Origin: Rhizobium rhododendri
GTDB taxonomy: Bacteria; Pseudomonadota; Alphaproteobacteria; Rhizobiales; Rhizobiaceae
DNA: 64,000 nt
Assembly (NCBI RefSeq): GCF_007000325.2
Contig: NZ_CP117268.1
Coordinates: 496,001-560,000, forward strand
Direction of reading: 5' to 3'
Shown: piece by piece, positions 1-8,220 of the stretch
Numbering within the stretch: position 1 is the first letter of the stretch
Layout of the letters: each line of letters opens with the position of its first letter
Program-made: the position numbers and the translations under genes
Notes under the pieces: model-generated
The model's input: the letters and a program-made list of their open reading frames with translations, nothing else
Told to the model about the DNA's origin: nothing
Databases searched by the model: none

Positions 1-688
1 CGATCGTGATGCGACGGGCGTTGCCGGCATCGCGGGCAACATATTCCTGGATCTGCGCAACAATCTGGTCCGCGTGGCCGGTTGCCAGCGCATCGGCTTT
101 CTCGACGTCCTGGGCCTCGATCGTGGCGATCGTCTCCTCGTGCTCATCGACATATTGCCGTGGCAATCGGTCGTCGAACGTCGAATAGTAGAGCCTCAGG
201 ATACGGCGTCCCTCATCCAGCAGCCGGGAGAAGAAGGTCGTATAATAGTGGTTGCCGGCCAGTTCCGCGATTGCGACGTGAAAGTCGCGATTCGCCTCGA
301 TCATCGCGTAGGCATCCCTGGACGCCACAGCCTGAGCGAAATCCGCTTGGCACGCGCGGATGTGGGCCATGGCGGTAGAATTGCGCTTGTGGGCGGCACC
401 GCGTGTCGTCACGCGATACATCAATGTCAGTGCTTCGAAATAGGTGGGAAGCGTCGCGAAATCGATGGCCGCGACAATGGTGCTGCGGTTCGGCAAGGTG
501 GTGATCAGTCCATCGGCAGACAGCCGCAAAAGGGCTTCCCGGATCGGCGTCCTCGACATTCCAAAGCGCTCAGACAACTTGACCTCGTCGAGAGGACAGC
601 CGGGCGCCAATGTCATGGCAAGAATCTCCTGCCTGATGGTCGCGTAGACTGTCTGGGTGCCAGAACCGCGTGTGCGGACCAATTCCAT
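1..688 (-). CDS. GntR-family transcriptional regulator, FCD type (3' end outside window)
   Basis: The reading frame starts at an ATG at 688 and is still open at base 1, giving about 229 residues. The N-terminal third is a winged helix with the GntR signature (LSERFGMSRTPIREALLRL, about residues 37-55). The rest is the helical FCD effector-binding domain, with the expected Asp/His-type pattern (NRDFHVAIAELAGN). FCD regulators usually repress a catabolic or uptake operon and release DNA on binding a small carboxylate or sugar-acid ligand; the ligand here is not known. It lies 117 bases downstream of the LacI-type gene on the same strand, so the two may be co-transcribed and may both control the sugar transporter at 2.1-5.8 kb; that link is inference. 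A GGGA about 8 bases before the ATG is a modest ribosome site. Confidence 0.85.
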   Translation of the reverse strand, partial: MELVRTRGSGTQTVYATIRQEILAMTLAPGCPLDEVKLSERFGMSRTPIREALLRLSADGLITTLPNRSTIVAAIDFATLPTYFEALTLMYRVTTRGAAHKRNSTAMAHIRACQADFAQAVASRDAYAMIEANRDFHVAIAELAGNHYYTTFFSRLLDEGRRILRLYYSTFDDRLPRQYVDEHEETIATIEAQDVEKADALATGHADQIVAQIQEYVARDAGNARRITI

Positions 689-805
689 ATAGCGTTCCCG
701 TTATGTCAATGCAGCCGGAGAATGCGATCAGTGGCAATCTGCGTGCAATCTGTCGACAGGTATTTAATATGGAAATGTTTAAACGTCCAGCACATGCTTT
801 TTGAT

Positions 806-1834
806 TTATGTATTTCTTAGCATCGGGACCTGGCTAGGCGATGATGCGGTCTCACCTTCAAGGAGCGCACACTTCAGAAGAAGGGGTTTATCGGCTTCGG
901 AAAACTCGCGGCGGCCCAAGATCATTTCCACCGCCGCGGCAGCGACCGCCGCTATCGGCTGTCGGATAGTGCTCAATCGTGGCGTCGTCATGTAAGAAAG
1001 AGGAATGCCGTCGAACCCGACAATGCTAAGGGCAGCGGGTATGGGAATGCCGAGGTCGTAGGCAGCCCGCATGCAGCCGATTGCCTGCTGATCTGAGCTC
1101 GCCAGGATCGCCGTCGGCCTCTCGTTGCGTGCCTGTGCCAGCAAATAACTCCCGGCCCGCAAGCCACCTTCATAATCGAATGTGGCCTCCACGACCATGG
1201 TACTGCACGATTGGCCGCTGCTGCCGTTGAAAACCTCAACGGCCTCCAGATAGCCACTGAGACGATCATTTGCAGGGACAGAGTCGGACGGCCCGGATAC
1301 GATACCGATACTGCGATGGCCCAAATTCAAAAGATATTCCGCGCCAAGCCTCGCGCCCTGACGATGGTTGGCAGCAACGCCCGGATAATCCTTAATTAGC
1401 CGGTCGAGCACGACGAGCGGCAAACCAAGAGGAGGTTTCGTTGCGTGAAAGCCGTCACTGGGAACAAGGATGATCCCATCGACCTTGCGTCCGACCAGTT
1501 GCTCCAGCCGGTCTGCTTCCTTTGCAACGTCATCGAGCGAGGTCATGAAGATGACATTGTAGCCGAACGATGCTGCGGCCTGCTCCGCACCCTGCACAAC
1601 TTCGGCAAAAAAAGGGTTGGACAAATTCGGGATCACGATTCCGATCAGCCTGCTCACTCTGCTTCGCATGCTGCGAGCATGGGGGTCCGGTCGATAGCCA
1701 AGCTCCGCAATGACCTTATCAACGCTGTCGCGCACGTCCTGCGCCACGGAAGCGTGGCCATTCAGCACCCTGGAAACAGTCCCAGTCGCGACCCCGGCGC
1801 GCTTGGCAACGTCTCGTATCCCGACCTTCTTCAT
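806..1834 (-). CDS. LacI-family transcriptional regulator
   Basis: This 342-residue protein has the normal LacI-family length. Residues 5-25 form the helix-turn-helix with hinge (IRDVAKRAGVATGTVSRVLN), followed by the periplasmic-binding-protein-like sensor domain (LIGIVIPNLSNPFFAEVVQG, DGIILVPSDG, SIVGFDGIPLSYM). It is transcribed divergently from the sugar ABC operon that begins 300 bases away, the usual arrangement for a local repressor or activator of that operon. Two similar palindromes in the intergenic region (around 1970 and 2085) are candidate operators. The effector is presumably the transported sugar or a derivative; nothing in the sequence identifies it. Confidence 0.9.
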   Translation of the reverse strand: MKKVGIRDVAKRAGVATGTVSRVLNGHASVAQDVRDSVDKVIAELGYRPDPHARSMRSRVSRLIGIVIPNLSNPFFAEVVQGAEQAAASFGYNVIFMTSLDDVAKEADRLEQLVGRKVDGIILVPSDGFHATKPPLGLPLVVLDRLIKDYPGVAANHRQGARLGAEYLLNLGHRSIGIVSGPSDSVPANDRLSGYLEAVEVFNGSSGQSCSTMVVEATFDYEGGLRAGSYLLAQARNERPTAILASSDQQAIGCMRAAYDLGIPIPAALSIVGFDGIPLSYMTTPRLSTIRQPIAAVAAAAVEMILGRREFSEADKPLLLKCALLEGETASSPSQVPMLRNT

Positions 1835-1962
1835 TTTCAGGCTCTGCCTATGTGCTTCGGAGACCGAACGTCCGATTTACCCTGTCTCATATCGATGGAG
1901 ATCCGCGCGCTCAATAGCCGTCATTTGACCTGAGTTTGAGAGCGAACTTTGCTTCGCGCAAT

Positions 1963-1978
1963 ATAGAACCGGTTCATG
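1963..1978. promoter_or_regulatory. Candidate LacI-type operator 1
   Basis: The sequence contains the perfect palindrome GAACCGGTTC (1966-1975) with the central CG step typical of LacI-family operators. It lies 130 bases upstream of the divergent regulator and resembles the site near 2085. Assignment to the neighbouring LacI protein is inference. Confidence 0.5.
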
Positions 1979-2041
1979 TCACGCTGTCAATTTCCTGGCC
2001 AGATACATCTCCAAGTTGCATAACTGCGCGAGGATACGGCA

Positions 2042-2070
2042 TTGACAGCGTATATATGACTTGGTATCCG
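2042..2070 (+). promoter_or_regulatory. Candidate sigma-70 promoter for the sugar ABC operon
   Basis: A consensus -35 hexamer TTGACA (2042-2047) is followed after 17 bases by TATCCG, a partial match to the -10 box. It is about 70 bases upstream of the binding-protein ATG, and the second candidate operator sits where the start of transcription would be. Confidence 0.45.
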
Positions 2071-2078
2071 TCGACGAT

Positions 2079-2092
2079 TGGAAACGGTTCAT
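2079..2092. promoter_or_regulatory. Candidate LacI-type operator 2
   Basis: GGAAACGGTTCAT matches the first site (AGAACCGGTTCAT) in most positions and keeps the central CGGTTC half. Its place just downstream of the -10 box would let a bound repressor block transcription start. With the site near 1970 it forms a pair about 115 bases apart, a spacing that could allow looping (inference). Confidence 0.45.
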
Positions 2093-2137
2093 ACGGGCGA
2101 GGAGGCCCTGGTTTCCAAGACATTGGGGAGGTTTAAA

Positions 2138-3115
2138 ATGTCGAATCTACGAATTCGTAGTGCTTTTCATATCAAAACCCGTCGCAACGTGCTGAAACTC
2201 AGTGCGGCTGGCTCGCTTTTTGTGGCCGTCGCATTGTCGATGAGCACTGCTCCGGCCTTCGCCGCTGACAAGCCGAAAGTTGGCCTCATCATGAAGTCGC
2301 TTTCCAACGAATTTTTCAAGCAGATGAAGGCTGGCGCCGACGATTACGCCGCCAAGAATAAGGACAAGTTCGACTTCAAGGCCGTCGGCATGAAAGACGA
2401 GCGTGATTTCGCATCGCAGGTCGATGCCGTCGAAAACTTTGTGACGCAGAAGTACGACATCATCGTCGTTGCTCCGGCAGACTCTAAGGCCATGGTAACA
2501 CCGCTGGCCAAGGCGGTAAAAGCGGGCGTAAAGGTCATCAATATTGATGTTGCGCTCGATGAGGGTGCGAAGAAGGCCGCCGGTATCGATCTCGCTTTTT
2601 TCGGTCCTGACAACAGGGATGGCGCCAAGCTGGCCGGCGATGCTCTTGCTAAGGATCTCGGTAAGGGTGGCAAGGTCGTCGTCCTGGAAGGCAACCCGGA
2701 AGCCGATAATGCCAAGGAGCGGGCGAAAGGCTTTGCCGACGCGATCAAGGCCGGTGGTCTGCAGCTTCTCGACAGCAAAACCGCGCATTGGGAGACCGAA
2801 GAAGCTAACACTGTCATGACGAATTTTCTGACCAAATATCATGACATTCAGGGCGTCATGGCTGCCAACGACTCGATGGTGCTTGGTGTTGTGAAAGCGC
2901 TTGATGCGGCTGGCGTGAGCGGCAAGATCAAAGTTGTCGGCTTCGACAATATTCCAGCCGTTCAACCTTTGATCAAAGATGGCAAGGTGCTGGCAACCGT
3001 TGAGCAATATGGTGCCCAGATGGCTGCCATGGGCATCGATTACGGTCTTCGTGAAATGAAGGGCGAGAAGTTCACCGGCTGGGTCAAGACTGACATCAAG
3101 CTCATAACGAAGTAG
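2138..3115 (+). CDS. Sugar ABC transporter periplasmic binding protein (CUT2/RbsB-like)
   Basis: The mature protein would sit in the periplasm and deliver a sugar to the permease encoded downstream. The chosen start at 2138 gives 325 residues and has a GGGAGG site 8 bases upstream; an in-frame ATG at 2078 has no such site. A signal peptide is visible (hydrophobic run ending ...APAFAADK, residues ~25-48, with twin arginines nearby, TRRNVLKLSA). The body is a Peripla_BP_4 fold (KVGLIMKSLSNEFFKQMKAG, GIMAANDSMVLG-type region, KVVGFDNIPAVQPLIKDGK), as in ribose/xylose-type binding proteins. It is the first gene of the operon, which usually makes it the most abundant product. The exact sugar cannot be read from the sequence. 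Confidence 0.9.
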   Translation: MSNLRIRSAFHIKTRRNVLKLSAAGSLFVAVALSMSTAPAFAADKPKVGLIMKSLSNEFFKQMKAGADDYAAKNKDKFDFKAVGMKDERDFASQVDAVENFVTQKYDIIVVAPADSKAMVTPLAKAVKAGVKVINIDVALDEGAKKAAGIDLAFFGPDNRDGAKLAGDALAKDLGKGGKVVVLEGNPEADNAKERAKGFADAIKAGGLQLLDSKTAHWETEEANTVMTNFLTKYHDIQGVMAANDSMVLGVVKALDAAGVSGKIKVVGFDNIPAVQPLIKDGKVLATVEQYGAQMAAMGIDYGLREMKGEKFTGWVKTDIKLITK

Positions 3116-3144
3116 CTTGTCACTTTGTAGTCCAAACAAAACCG

Positions 3145-3171
3145 GATGCGCTGGCTCATGGCTGGCGCATC
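3145..3171 (+). terminator. Intergenic stem-loop between binding protein and ATPase genes
   Basis: GATGCGC (3145-3151) and GCGCATC (3165-3171) pair perfectly around a 13-base loop, 30 bases after the binding-protein stop. There is no T-run, so it is more likely an attenuating or mRNA-stabilising hairpin that keeps the binding protein in excess than a full stop. Confidence 0.45.
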
Positions 3172-3270
3172 ATCTCCCCGGCAGGCATTTGCAAAAATTC
3201 CCGCTTATGACTAGCCGCGTCGATTGTTTAGAACCGTCGAAGTGCTGCTGACCCTCATCCGGATCGAACG

Positions 3271-4806
3271 ATGCATGAGATCGACTTGGTACATGAAACC
3301 GAAGAAACGATTTTGAGGCTGGACAGGATCGGCAAACGGTTTCCCGGCGTTGTGGCGCTCAAGGACGTTTCCATCGAAATTTCCCGCGGCAGGGGACATG
3401 TGCTGCTTGGGGAAAACGGCGCCGGAAAATCTACGCTCATTAATCTTCTCGGCGGCGTGTTCAAACCCGACGACGGGCAGATTTGGTTCGACGGCAGGCG
3501 CTATGAGCCTCAGTCGCCCTTTGAGGCCTTCAGCGCCGGCATCCGCATCGTCCATCAGGAACTCCATCCACTATCGAATCTGACGGTTGCTGAAAACCTG
3601 TTGTTCGAGAACCTGCCGCGCCGCCACGGACTGGTCGACTACAAGCAGATGAACAGACGCGCGGCTGAACTGCTCGCCGAAGTCGGCCTCGACATAGCGC
3701 CAACAATGCAGGCCGGCCGCTTGAGTGTCGCACAGTTGCAATTGCTCGAAATCGCAAAGGCGCTTTGCTACGAAAGCAAATTCCTTGTGCTTGATGAGCC
3801 GACTGCGACGCTGACCTCAAAGGAGGTCGATCGCCTCTTCGAAATTCTCAGACGCCTGCGAAACCGCGGCGTAACAACGCTTTACATATCTCATCGCCTC
3901 GAAGAGATTTTTGAAGTCGGCGACGACGTGACCATATTGCGCGATGGCCAGCACGTGATTACCCGGCCGCTCGCCGGACTTGCCATTCCTGAAATCGTTG
4001 AGCTCATGGTCGGCCGAACGATTGCCAATCTCAACGTGTTCCGCAAAGACAGCACCGTTTATGGCGAAGCCCTCGGAGTGTCGGGTCTCAGGGTAAGCCG
4101 CGATAGCCCGGAGTTGTCGTTCTCCGTTGCTAGCGGGGAGATCGTCGGCATCGCCGGCCTTGTCGGCAGCGGCCGCACGCAGGCCGTGCGAGCCATTTTC
4201 GGAGCCGATCTGAAAGCCGCCGGGGAGATCAGGGTCGATGGAAAAGTGGTCGAGATCAGATCCCCGAAGGATGCGGTGAACGCGGGCCTTTGCCTTGCGA
4301 CCGAAGACCGCAAAACACAGGGGCTCATGCTCGACATGACCTGCGCCCAGAACTCGACGATAACCGACCTGCGCAAGATCTCCCGCAACGGACTGATCCT
4401 GAAGACGGTGGAAGACAGCAATGCCAGGCGTCTGGTGCAAGAACTGCGCATAAAGACGCCCTCGATCAAACAGGTCGTCAGAACCTTTTCCGGCGGCAAC
4501 CAGCAAAAGGTGGTTATCGCCAAATGGCTTTTCCGCGGACCGAAGGTGCTCATTTTCGATGAGCCCACCCGCGGGATCGATGTCGGCGCCAAAGCCGAGA
4601 TCTATGAGCTTGTCTGGAACTTGGCTGCCACGGGAAAGGGCATTCTCGTGGTTTCCTCCGATCTGCCTGAGCTGATGGGCATCTGCCACCGCATCATCGT
4701 TCTTTCAGCCGGAAAGATTGCTGGTCAAGTGACACGTGAAGAGTTTGACGAGAGCAAGATCCTCTCACTGGCCTACAAGGAGTATAGTCGTGTCCGAGAA
4801 CACTGA
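3271..4806 (+). CDS. Sugar ABC transporter ATP-binding protein, two NBDs (RbsA/MglA-like)
   Basis: This 511-residue protein has the usual CUT2 ATPase length with two nucleotide-binding domains in tandem. The first has Walker A GENGAGKST (about residues 48-56), a signature-like LSVAQLQLLEIAKAL and Walker B FLVLDEPTA. The second has the degenerate Walker A typical of this family (GLVGSGRTQAV), a canonical signature FSGGNQQKVVIAKWL and Walker B VLIFDEPTRGID. It powers import through the permease whose gene overlaps its 3' end by 17 bases. The ATG at 3271 has only a weak ribosome site; no better in-frame start was seen. Confidence 0.93.
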   Translation: MHEIDLVHETEETILRLDRIGKRFPGVVALKDVSIEISRGRGHVLLGENGAGKSTLINLLGGVFKPDDGQIWFDGRRYEPQSPFEAFSAGIRIVHQELHPLSNLTVAENLLFENLPRRHGLVDYKQMNRRAAELLAEVGLDIAPTMQAGRLSVAQLQLLEIAKALCYESKFLVLDEPTATLTSKEVDRLFEILRRLRNRGVTTLYISHRLEEIFEVGDDVTILRDGQHVITRPLAGLAIPEIVELMVGRTIANLNVFRKDSTVYGEALGVSGLRVSRDSPELSFSVASGEIVGIAGLVGSGRTQAVRAIFGADLKAAGEIRVDGKVVEIRSPKDAVNAGLCLATEDRKTQGLMLDMTCAQNSTITDLRKISRNGLILKTVEDSNARRLVQELRIKTPSIKQVVRTFSGGNQQKVVIAKWLFRGPKVLIFDEPTRGIDVGAKAEIYELVWNLAATGKGILVVSSDLPELMGICHRIIVLSAGKIAGQVTREEFDESKILSLAYKEYSRVREH

Positions 4807-5812
4807 AACCACGAGTGACGTGAAACGGGTGCGCCTCGTTGATACCATCCTGCGTATTGCAATGCGGGAAGCCGGTGTTGCGATTGCACTCGTCGTCCTC
4901 GTCATATTCTTCTCGGCCGCAGCCCCCTATTTTGCGACGCCCGAGAACTTCCTGAAGATTTTCGTTCAGACGGCGATCAACACCGTCCTGGCGTCCGGCA
5001 TGACCTTCGTCATCCTCGTCGGGGGCATCGATCTCTCGGTGGGTTCGCTTCTAGCACTTTGCACGGTGGTTGGCGCCACCATCATGATCGATCCCCGTCT
5101 GTCCCCTTGGCAAGCGATCGTTCTGGCATCAGTTGCCTCCATGGGCGTTGGCCTCATTCTTGGCGGGCTCAACGGCTGGATCTGCGAGAGGTGGAAGCTT
5201 CCCTCCTTCATCGTCACGCTAGGAATGCTCAATGTCGCCAGCGGTCTGGCGCGTGTGGTCAGCGATAACTCCACGATTACGGGCCTGCCGCAGCCATACG
5301 TCGATTTCGGAAATCTCATCTTCTGGGGCGTGCTGCCGTCGATCTTCCTGATCGCGATCGTCGTCGTTCTCATCGGATGGTTCATCCTGAAATATACGGT
5401 TTTCGGGCGCTTCGTGTTTGCCATCGGCACCAACGAAGAGGCCGTGCGCCTTTCCGGCCATACGCCGCGGCGCTACAAAATTGCAGTCTTTGCAATCTCG
5501 GGGCTGACTGCCGGGATAGCCGCTATGGTCTATCTGCTCCGGCTGAACGTCGGCAGTCCTGTCGCAGGGATTGGCTATGAGCTAAATGCAATTGCGGCCG
5601 TCATCATCGGTGGGACAAGTCTCTCGGGTGGCAAAGGCTCAATTGTCGGAACACTGGTCGGCGCGTGCATTCTGCAGGTATTGTCGACCGGCTTGCAACT
5701 TCTGGGCGCCGACGATAATGTCAAACCTATCGTGATCGGTGCCGTTATCGTCCTCGCTGTGATCGGCGATAGCTATCGTGGTAAGCTCTTAGGTATTCTG
5801 GAAATGCGGTGA
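4790..5812 (+). CDS. Sugar ABC transporter permease (RbsC-like)
   Basis: The start is taken as GTG at 4790 because AAGGAG lies 8 bases upstream; the earlier in-frame ATG at 4736 lies inside the ATPase gene and reads its shadow. The 340-residue product is an inner-membrane protein with about ten hydrophobic segments, beginning at residue ~25. It carries the BPD_transp_2 family landmarks GGIDLSVGSLLAL and GGTSLSGGKGSIVGTLVGA. The 17-base overlap with the ATPase gene implies translational coupling. Together with the binding protein and ATPase it makes a complete CUT2 importer. Confidence 0.93.
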   Translation: MSENTETTSDVKRVRLVDTILRIAMREAGVAIALVVLVIFFSAAAPYFATPENFLKIFVQTAINTVLASGMTFVILVGGIDLSVGSLLALCTVVGATIMIDPRLSPWQAIVLASVASMGVGLILGGLNGWICERWKLPSFIVTLGMLNVASGLARVVSDNSTITGLPQPYVDFGNLIFWGVLPSIFLIAIVVVLIGWFILKYTVFGRFVFAIGTNEEAVRLSGHTPRRYKIAVFAISGLTAGIAAMVYLLRLNVGSPVAGIGYELNAIAAVIIGGTSLSGGKGSIVGTLVGACILQVLSTGLQLLGADDNVKPIVIGAVIVLAVIGDSYRGKLLGILEMR

Positions 5813-5840
5813 GAGCCGTCGGGCTCATCATTTTCTTCTA
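5813..5840 (+). terminator. Probable terminator of the sugar ABC operon
   Basis: GAGCC and GGCTC form a short stem with a 4-base loop immediately after the permease stop, followed by a T-rich stretch (CATCATTTTCTTC). It is short but well placed. Confidence 0.5.
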
Positions 5841-6430
5841 GATTTTATCCGGAGTGGTGGGTGAGACAGGTTCGAGCCATCAAAAGCAATTGATGGTGGC
5901 AATCAATTCAGACCACTCTGATTAAGATTGAGAGCGAAGCTGTCCGACGGTGAGTGCTGACATTCAAGCGATTAGGTAAAATTCTTTTTTTTCGCGCTAT
6001 GAAAACCCCAGATTCCATAAGTCGCATGACGCAATCTCTTCCAAGTCAATGATGTAAAAAAGTTTCTTCTGGCTCTCGGCGTGAGGTACCTCCCGTTGGC
6101 CGGGAAAGATCTAGGCTTGCCTGCTCTGGCGCGGGGCTTCCCAGCCTGACTTCAGGCGAAATCGGCTTGGATTGAGCGTTGAGAGAAAGCAACTGCTCAA
6201 GGCGGACTCGGGAAATGGCGGGGGCAGGGAAACGCATTATATTACTCAATTAACGAACCTTGATCCTGTCCAACTCCTGTTGATGGAGCAACCACCCCCA
6301 CCTTCCGTCCCCCAACGAATTAAAAGTACGTGGGCCTTCTTCCGCCTCGGCATTGCAAGTCCAAAGTCGGTGAGGTCGCACCTCCGTGAGGCTTCCCTTT
6401 GCGGGCGAGGATGGTTGCTGATCAAAATAT
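5841..6430. other. Gap between sugar operon and hydrolase, no gene recognised
   Basis: About 590 bases separate the sugar operon from the convergent hydrolase gene. No reading frame here looks like a known protein or starts with a convincing ribosome site. It may be old intergenic debris. Confidence 0.5.
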
Positions 6431-6471
6431 TTTCATGAAAAATACGAAAGGCAGGACCAGCCCGCCTTTCG
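6431..6471 (-). terminator. Rho-independent terminator of the hydrolase gene
   Basis: Read on the minus strand, CGAAAGGC and GCCTTTCG (6464-6471 and 6445-6452) form an 8-bp stem with an 11-base loop, followed by TATTTTTC. It begins 27 bases past the hydrolase stop codon. Confidence 0.75.
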
Positions 6472-6497
6472 CTGTACCTACTCACGCATTCCGACAG

Positions 6498-7316
6498 CTA
6501 AGCTAAGAACTCGAGCAGATCCCTGTTGAGACGCTCGGGGACCGTCGCGAACAGGCCGTGAGGCTCGCCGTCATACTCAATTAGGGTCGCCCCGGTAATA
6601 CCGGCTGCAGCAGCACGACCCGACGGACCGATCGGGACTGTCTTGTCGCCCGTCCCGTGAATGACCAACGTCGGCATGGTAAACGCTGAGAGATCGCCGC
6701 GAAAATCCGTTTTACCGAACGCATCGATGCACTCGATCGTGGCTTTGGGGCTTGCCATGATGCCGAGCGCAAACGACCAATCGAGCACACCCTCGCTAAC
6801 CGGATTGGTCAGCATCCCGACCCCGTAAAAAGTTTTCGCAAAGGCCTGCAGGAAGGCGAAGCGGTCCTTGCGAATCTGTGCCTTCATATCCTCAAATACA
6901 CTTGCATCCACGCCATCGGGATTGCTCCCGTCCTTCAGGAGATACGGGACAACAGAAGAAACCAACACCGACTTTGCAACGCGTGACACACCATGGCGGC
7001 TGAGATAGCGGGCAATTTCGCCACCACCCATCGAAAACCCGATCAGCGAGACCTGCTGTAGGTCGAGTTCCTCCAGGACACTCGCCAAATCGTCGGCGAA
7101 GGTATCATAGTTATAGCCGTCCGCCGGATGGCCTGACTGACCAAAACCACGCCGGTCATAGGTGATCACCCGGTATCCGGCTTCCAGAAGTGCCAGCGTC
7201 TGGTATTCAAACATGTCGCCTGTCAGTGGCCATCCATGGATGAGAAGGACAGGACGTCCCTGGCCCATATCTTTGACATGCAATTGCGTACCATCTTTTG
7301 CTTTGACGAATGCCAT
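6498..7316 (-). CDS. Alpha/beta hydrolase, non-haem chloroperoxidase/arylesterase type
   Basis: The 272-residue protein begins at 7316 because GAAGGAG lies 6 bases upstream of that ATG; the in-frame ATG five codons earlier overlaps this site. It shows the hydrolase fold in order: HGWPLTGDMFEYQ (oxyanion loop), YDRRGFGQS, the nucleophile elbow GFSMGGGE (Ser near residue 97), a late Asp in HGTGDKTVP and the catalytic His in GEPHGLFATVPERL. This is the pattern of cofactor-free haloperoxidases and related esterases, which act on small esters or peracids in the cytoplasm. The physiological substrate is unknown. It stands alone, with its own terminator. Confidence 0.9.
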   Translation of the reverse strand: MAFVKAKDGTQLHVKDMGQGRPVLLIHGWPLTGDMFEYQTLALLEAGYRVITYDRRGFGQSGHPADGYNYDTFADDLASVLEELDLQQVSLIGFSMGGGEIARYLSRHGVSRVAKSVLVSSVVPYLLKDGSNPDGVDASVFEDMKAQIRKDRFAFLQAFAKTFYGVGMLTNPVSEGVLDWSFALGIMASPKATIECIDAFGKTDFRGDLSAFTMPTLVIHGTGDKTVPIGPSGRAAAAGITGATLIEYDGEPHGLFATVPERLNRDLLEFLA

Positions 7317-7525
7317 GTAGAACTCCTTCAATTGACGGGGTTAAACCGTTGGGAGCTTGACATGTTCCTGTATCCTCAGCCGCTAACGCCAATTTGCGGG
7401 CGTTTCACCACGCCGTGGCAGGCGGCGACCCTGCATTTCGTCCGGGACGCCGCCAATCACGCTTTGTTCGCGGAATGGCTCTCGCCTTACCGTAAATTCC
7501 AAGCGACGCTGTGCAATCTTGATTT

Positions 7526-7546
7526 ATACACATTTCGTGTGTGTAT
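7526..7546. promoter_or_regulatory. Candidate hicAB operator
   Basis: ATACACA (7526-7532) and TGTGTAT (7540-7546) form a perfect 7-bp inverted repeat with a 7-base spacer, 23 bases before the hicA start region. HicB antitoxins commonly bind such a palindrome to repress their own operon; the assignment here is inference. Confidence 0.55.
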
Positions 7547-7568
7547 TCTCTCTCCGAAGAGCGTCGAT

Positions 7569-7739
7569 ATTAACTCTGCCTTGACGATTGATGTATGGTT
7601 TAAGGTTGCCAAGAAGGGCAGCCACGTCCAATTCAAACACCCGTCAAAGCTACGCCGGGTAACCGTTCCTCATCCTAAGCAAGATATCCCGTTGACGCTC
7701 AAGAGCATCGAAAAGCAATCTGGGCTAAAACTGAGGTAA
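7569..7739 (+). pseudogene. hicA: HicA-type mRNA interferase toxin, start codon and helix 1 damaged
   Basis: The C-terminal part is unmistakably HicA: WFKVAKKGSHVQFKHPSK with the catalytic His in the GSH motif, then VTVPHPKQDIPLTLKSIEKQ. Compared with the usual 60-62 residues it is short by about five residues in the first helix and lacks the Gly normally found before TLKS. Where family members begin with MNS, this frame reads INS (ATT AAC TCT at 7569), with GAAGAG a few bases upstream, so the ATG seems to have become ATT. Translation from ATT, or from TTG at 7581, is possible but would be weak. It lies directly upstream of hicB, the standard toxin-antitoxin order, and behind a palindromic operator. 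I judge it a decaying toxin gene rather than a working one. Confidence 0.7.
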
Positions 7740-7744
7740 TCACT

Positions 7745-8145
7745 ATGCGCAACTATATCGGACTGATCCACAAGGAAGCCGAAAGCGATTACGGTGTTTC
7801 CTTTCCTGACTTCCCAGGTGTCGTAACAGCCGGCACTGATTTGGTTGACGCCCGTCGCATGGCCGAAGAGGCTTTGGCTTTTCACGTCGACGGTCTTGTC
7901 GAAGATGGAGAGGCTGTCCCTGAAGCATCTTCCCTCACCGACATTATGGCTGATCCTCATAATTCCTCAGGTGCCGCCATTCTTGTTTCGCTAAAAAAGA
8001 AACGAAAAAGGCCGTCCGCGTAAACATCACGATGCCCGAGGATGTCTTGCAGGAGGTGGATGCCTACGCAGAAGCACATGGTTTGACCAGGTCAGGATTT
8101 CTCGTTCAGGCATCAAAGCGGGAAATCGGGAAGATTGCGGCTTAG
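7745..8145 (+). CDS. hicB: HicB-type antitoxin, two frames joined at A-AAA-AAG
   Basis: HicB binds and silences HicA and usually represses the operon. Frame 1 (7745-8023) carries the RNase-H-like HicB domain (MRNYIGLIHKEAESDYGVSF, PDFPGVVTAG) and then ends in a nonsense tail. The DNA-binding ribbon-helix-helix domain (AVRVNITMPEDVLQEVDAYA, TRSGFLVQASK) follows in the -1 frame and stops at 8145. The frame change falls on CTA AAA AAG (7991-7999), which contains the heptamer A AAA AAG read in the frame used by -1 programmed shifting. A -1 slip there gives an uninterrupted 133-residue HicB. Whether this is real recoding, a recent one-base loss or a sequencing error cannot be told from the sequence alone. 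Confidence 0.75.
7993..7999 (+). promoter_or_regulatory. A-AAA-AAG slippery heptamer in hicB
   Basis: The heptamer sits in the correct phase (A, AAA, AAG codons) for tandem -1 slippage, and the -1 frame beyond it encodes exactly the missing HicB C-terminal domain. No strong downstream hairpin was recognised, which weakens the case for programmed shifting. Confidence 0.4.
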
Positions 8146-8220
8146 CGATATCCTTCAGATATAAGGCCACCTTGCCCGCCGCCGGCCCTTTTTTGCGGAC
8201 TTGCGGCATGAGCCACCACT

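Noticed and set aside
74..820. Long plus-strand reading frame of 248 codons
   Set aside because: It is the antisense shadow of the GntR-type gene, whose minus-strand translation shows clear family motifs.
2147..3139. Minus-strand frame of 330 codons across the binding-protein gene
   Set aside because: The plus strand encodes a well-formed sugar-binding protein with signal peptide; the antisense frame has no family features.
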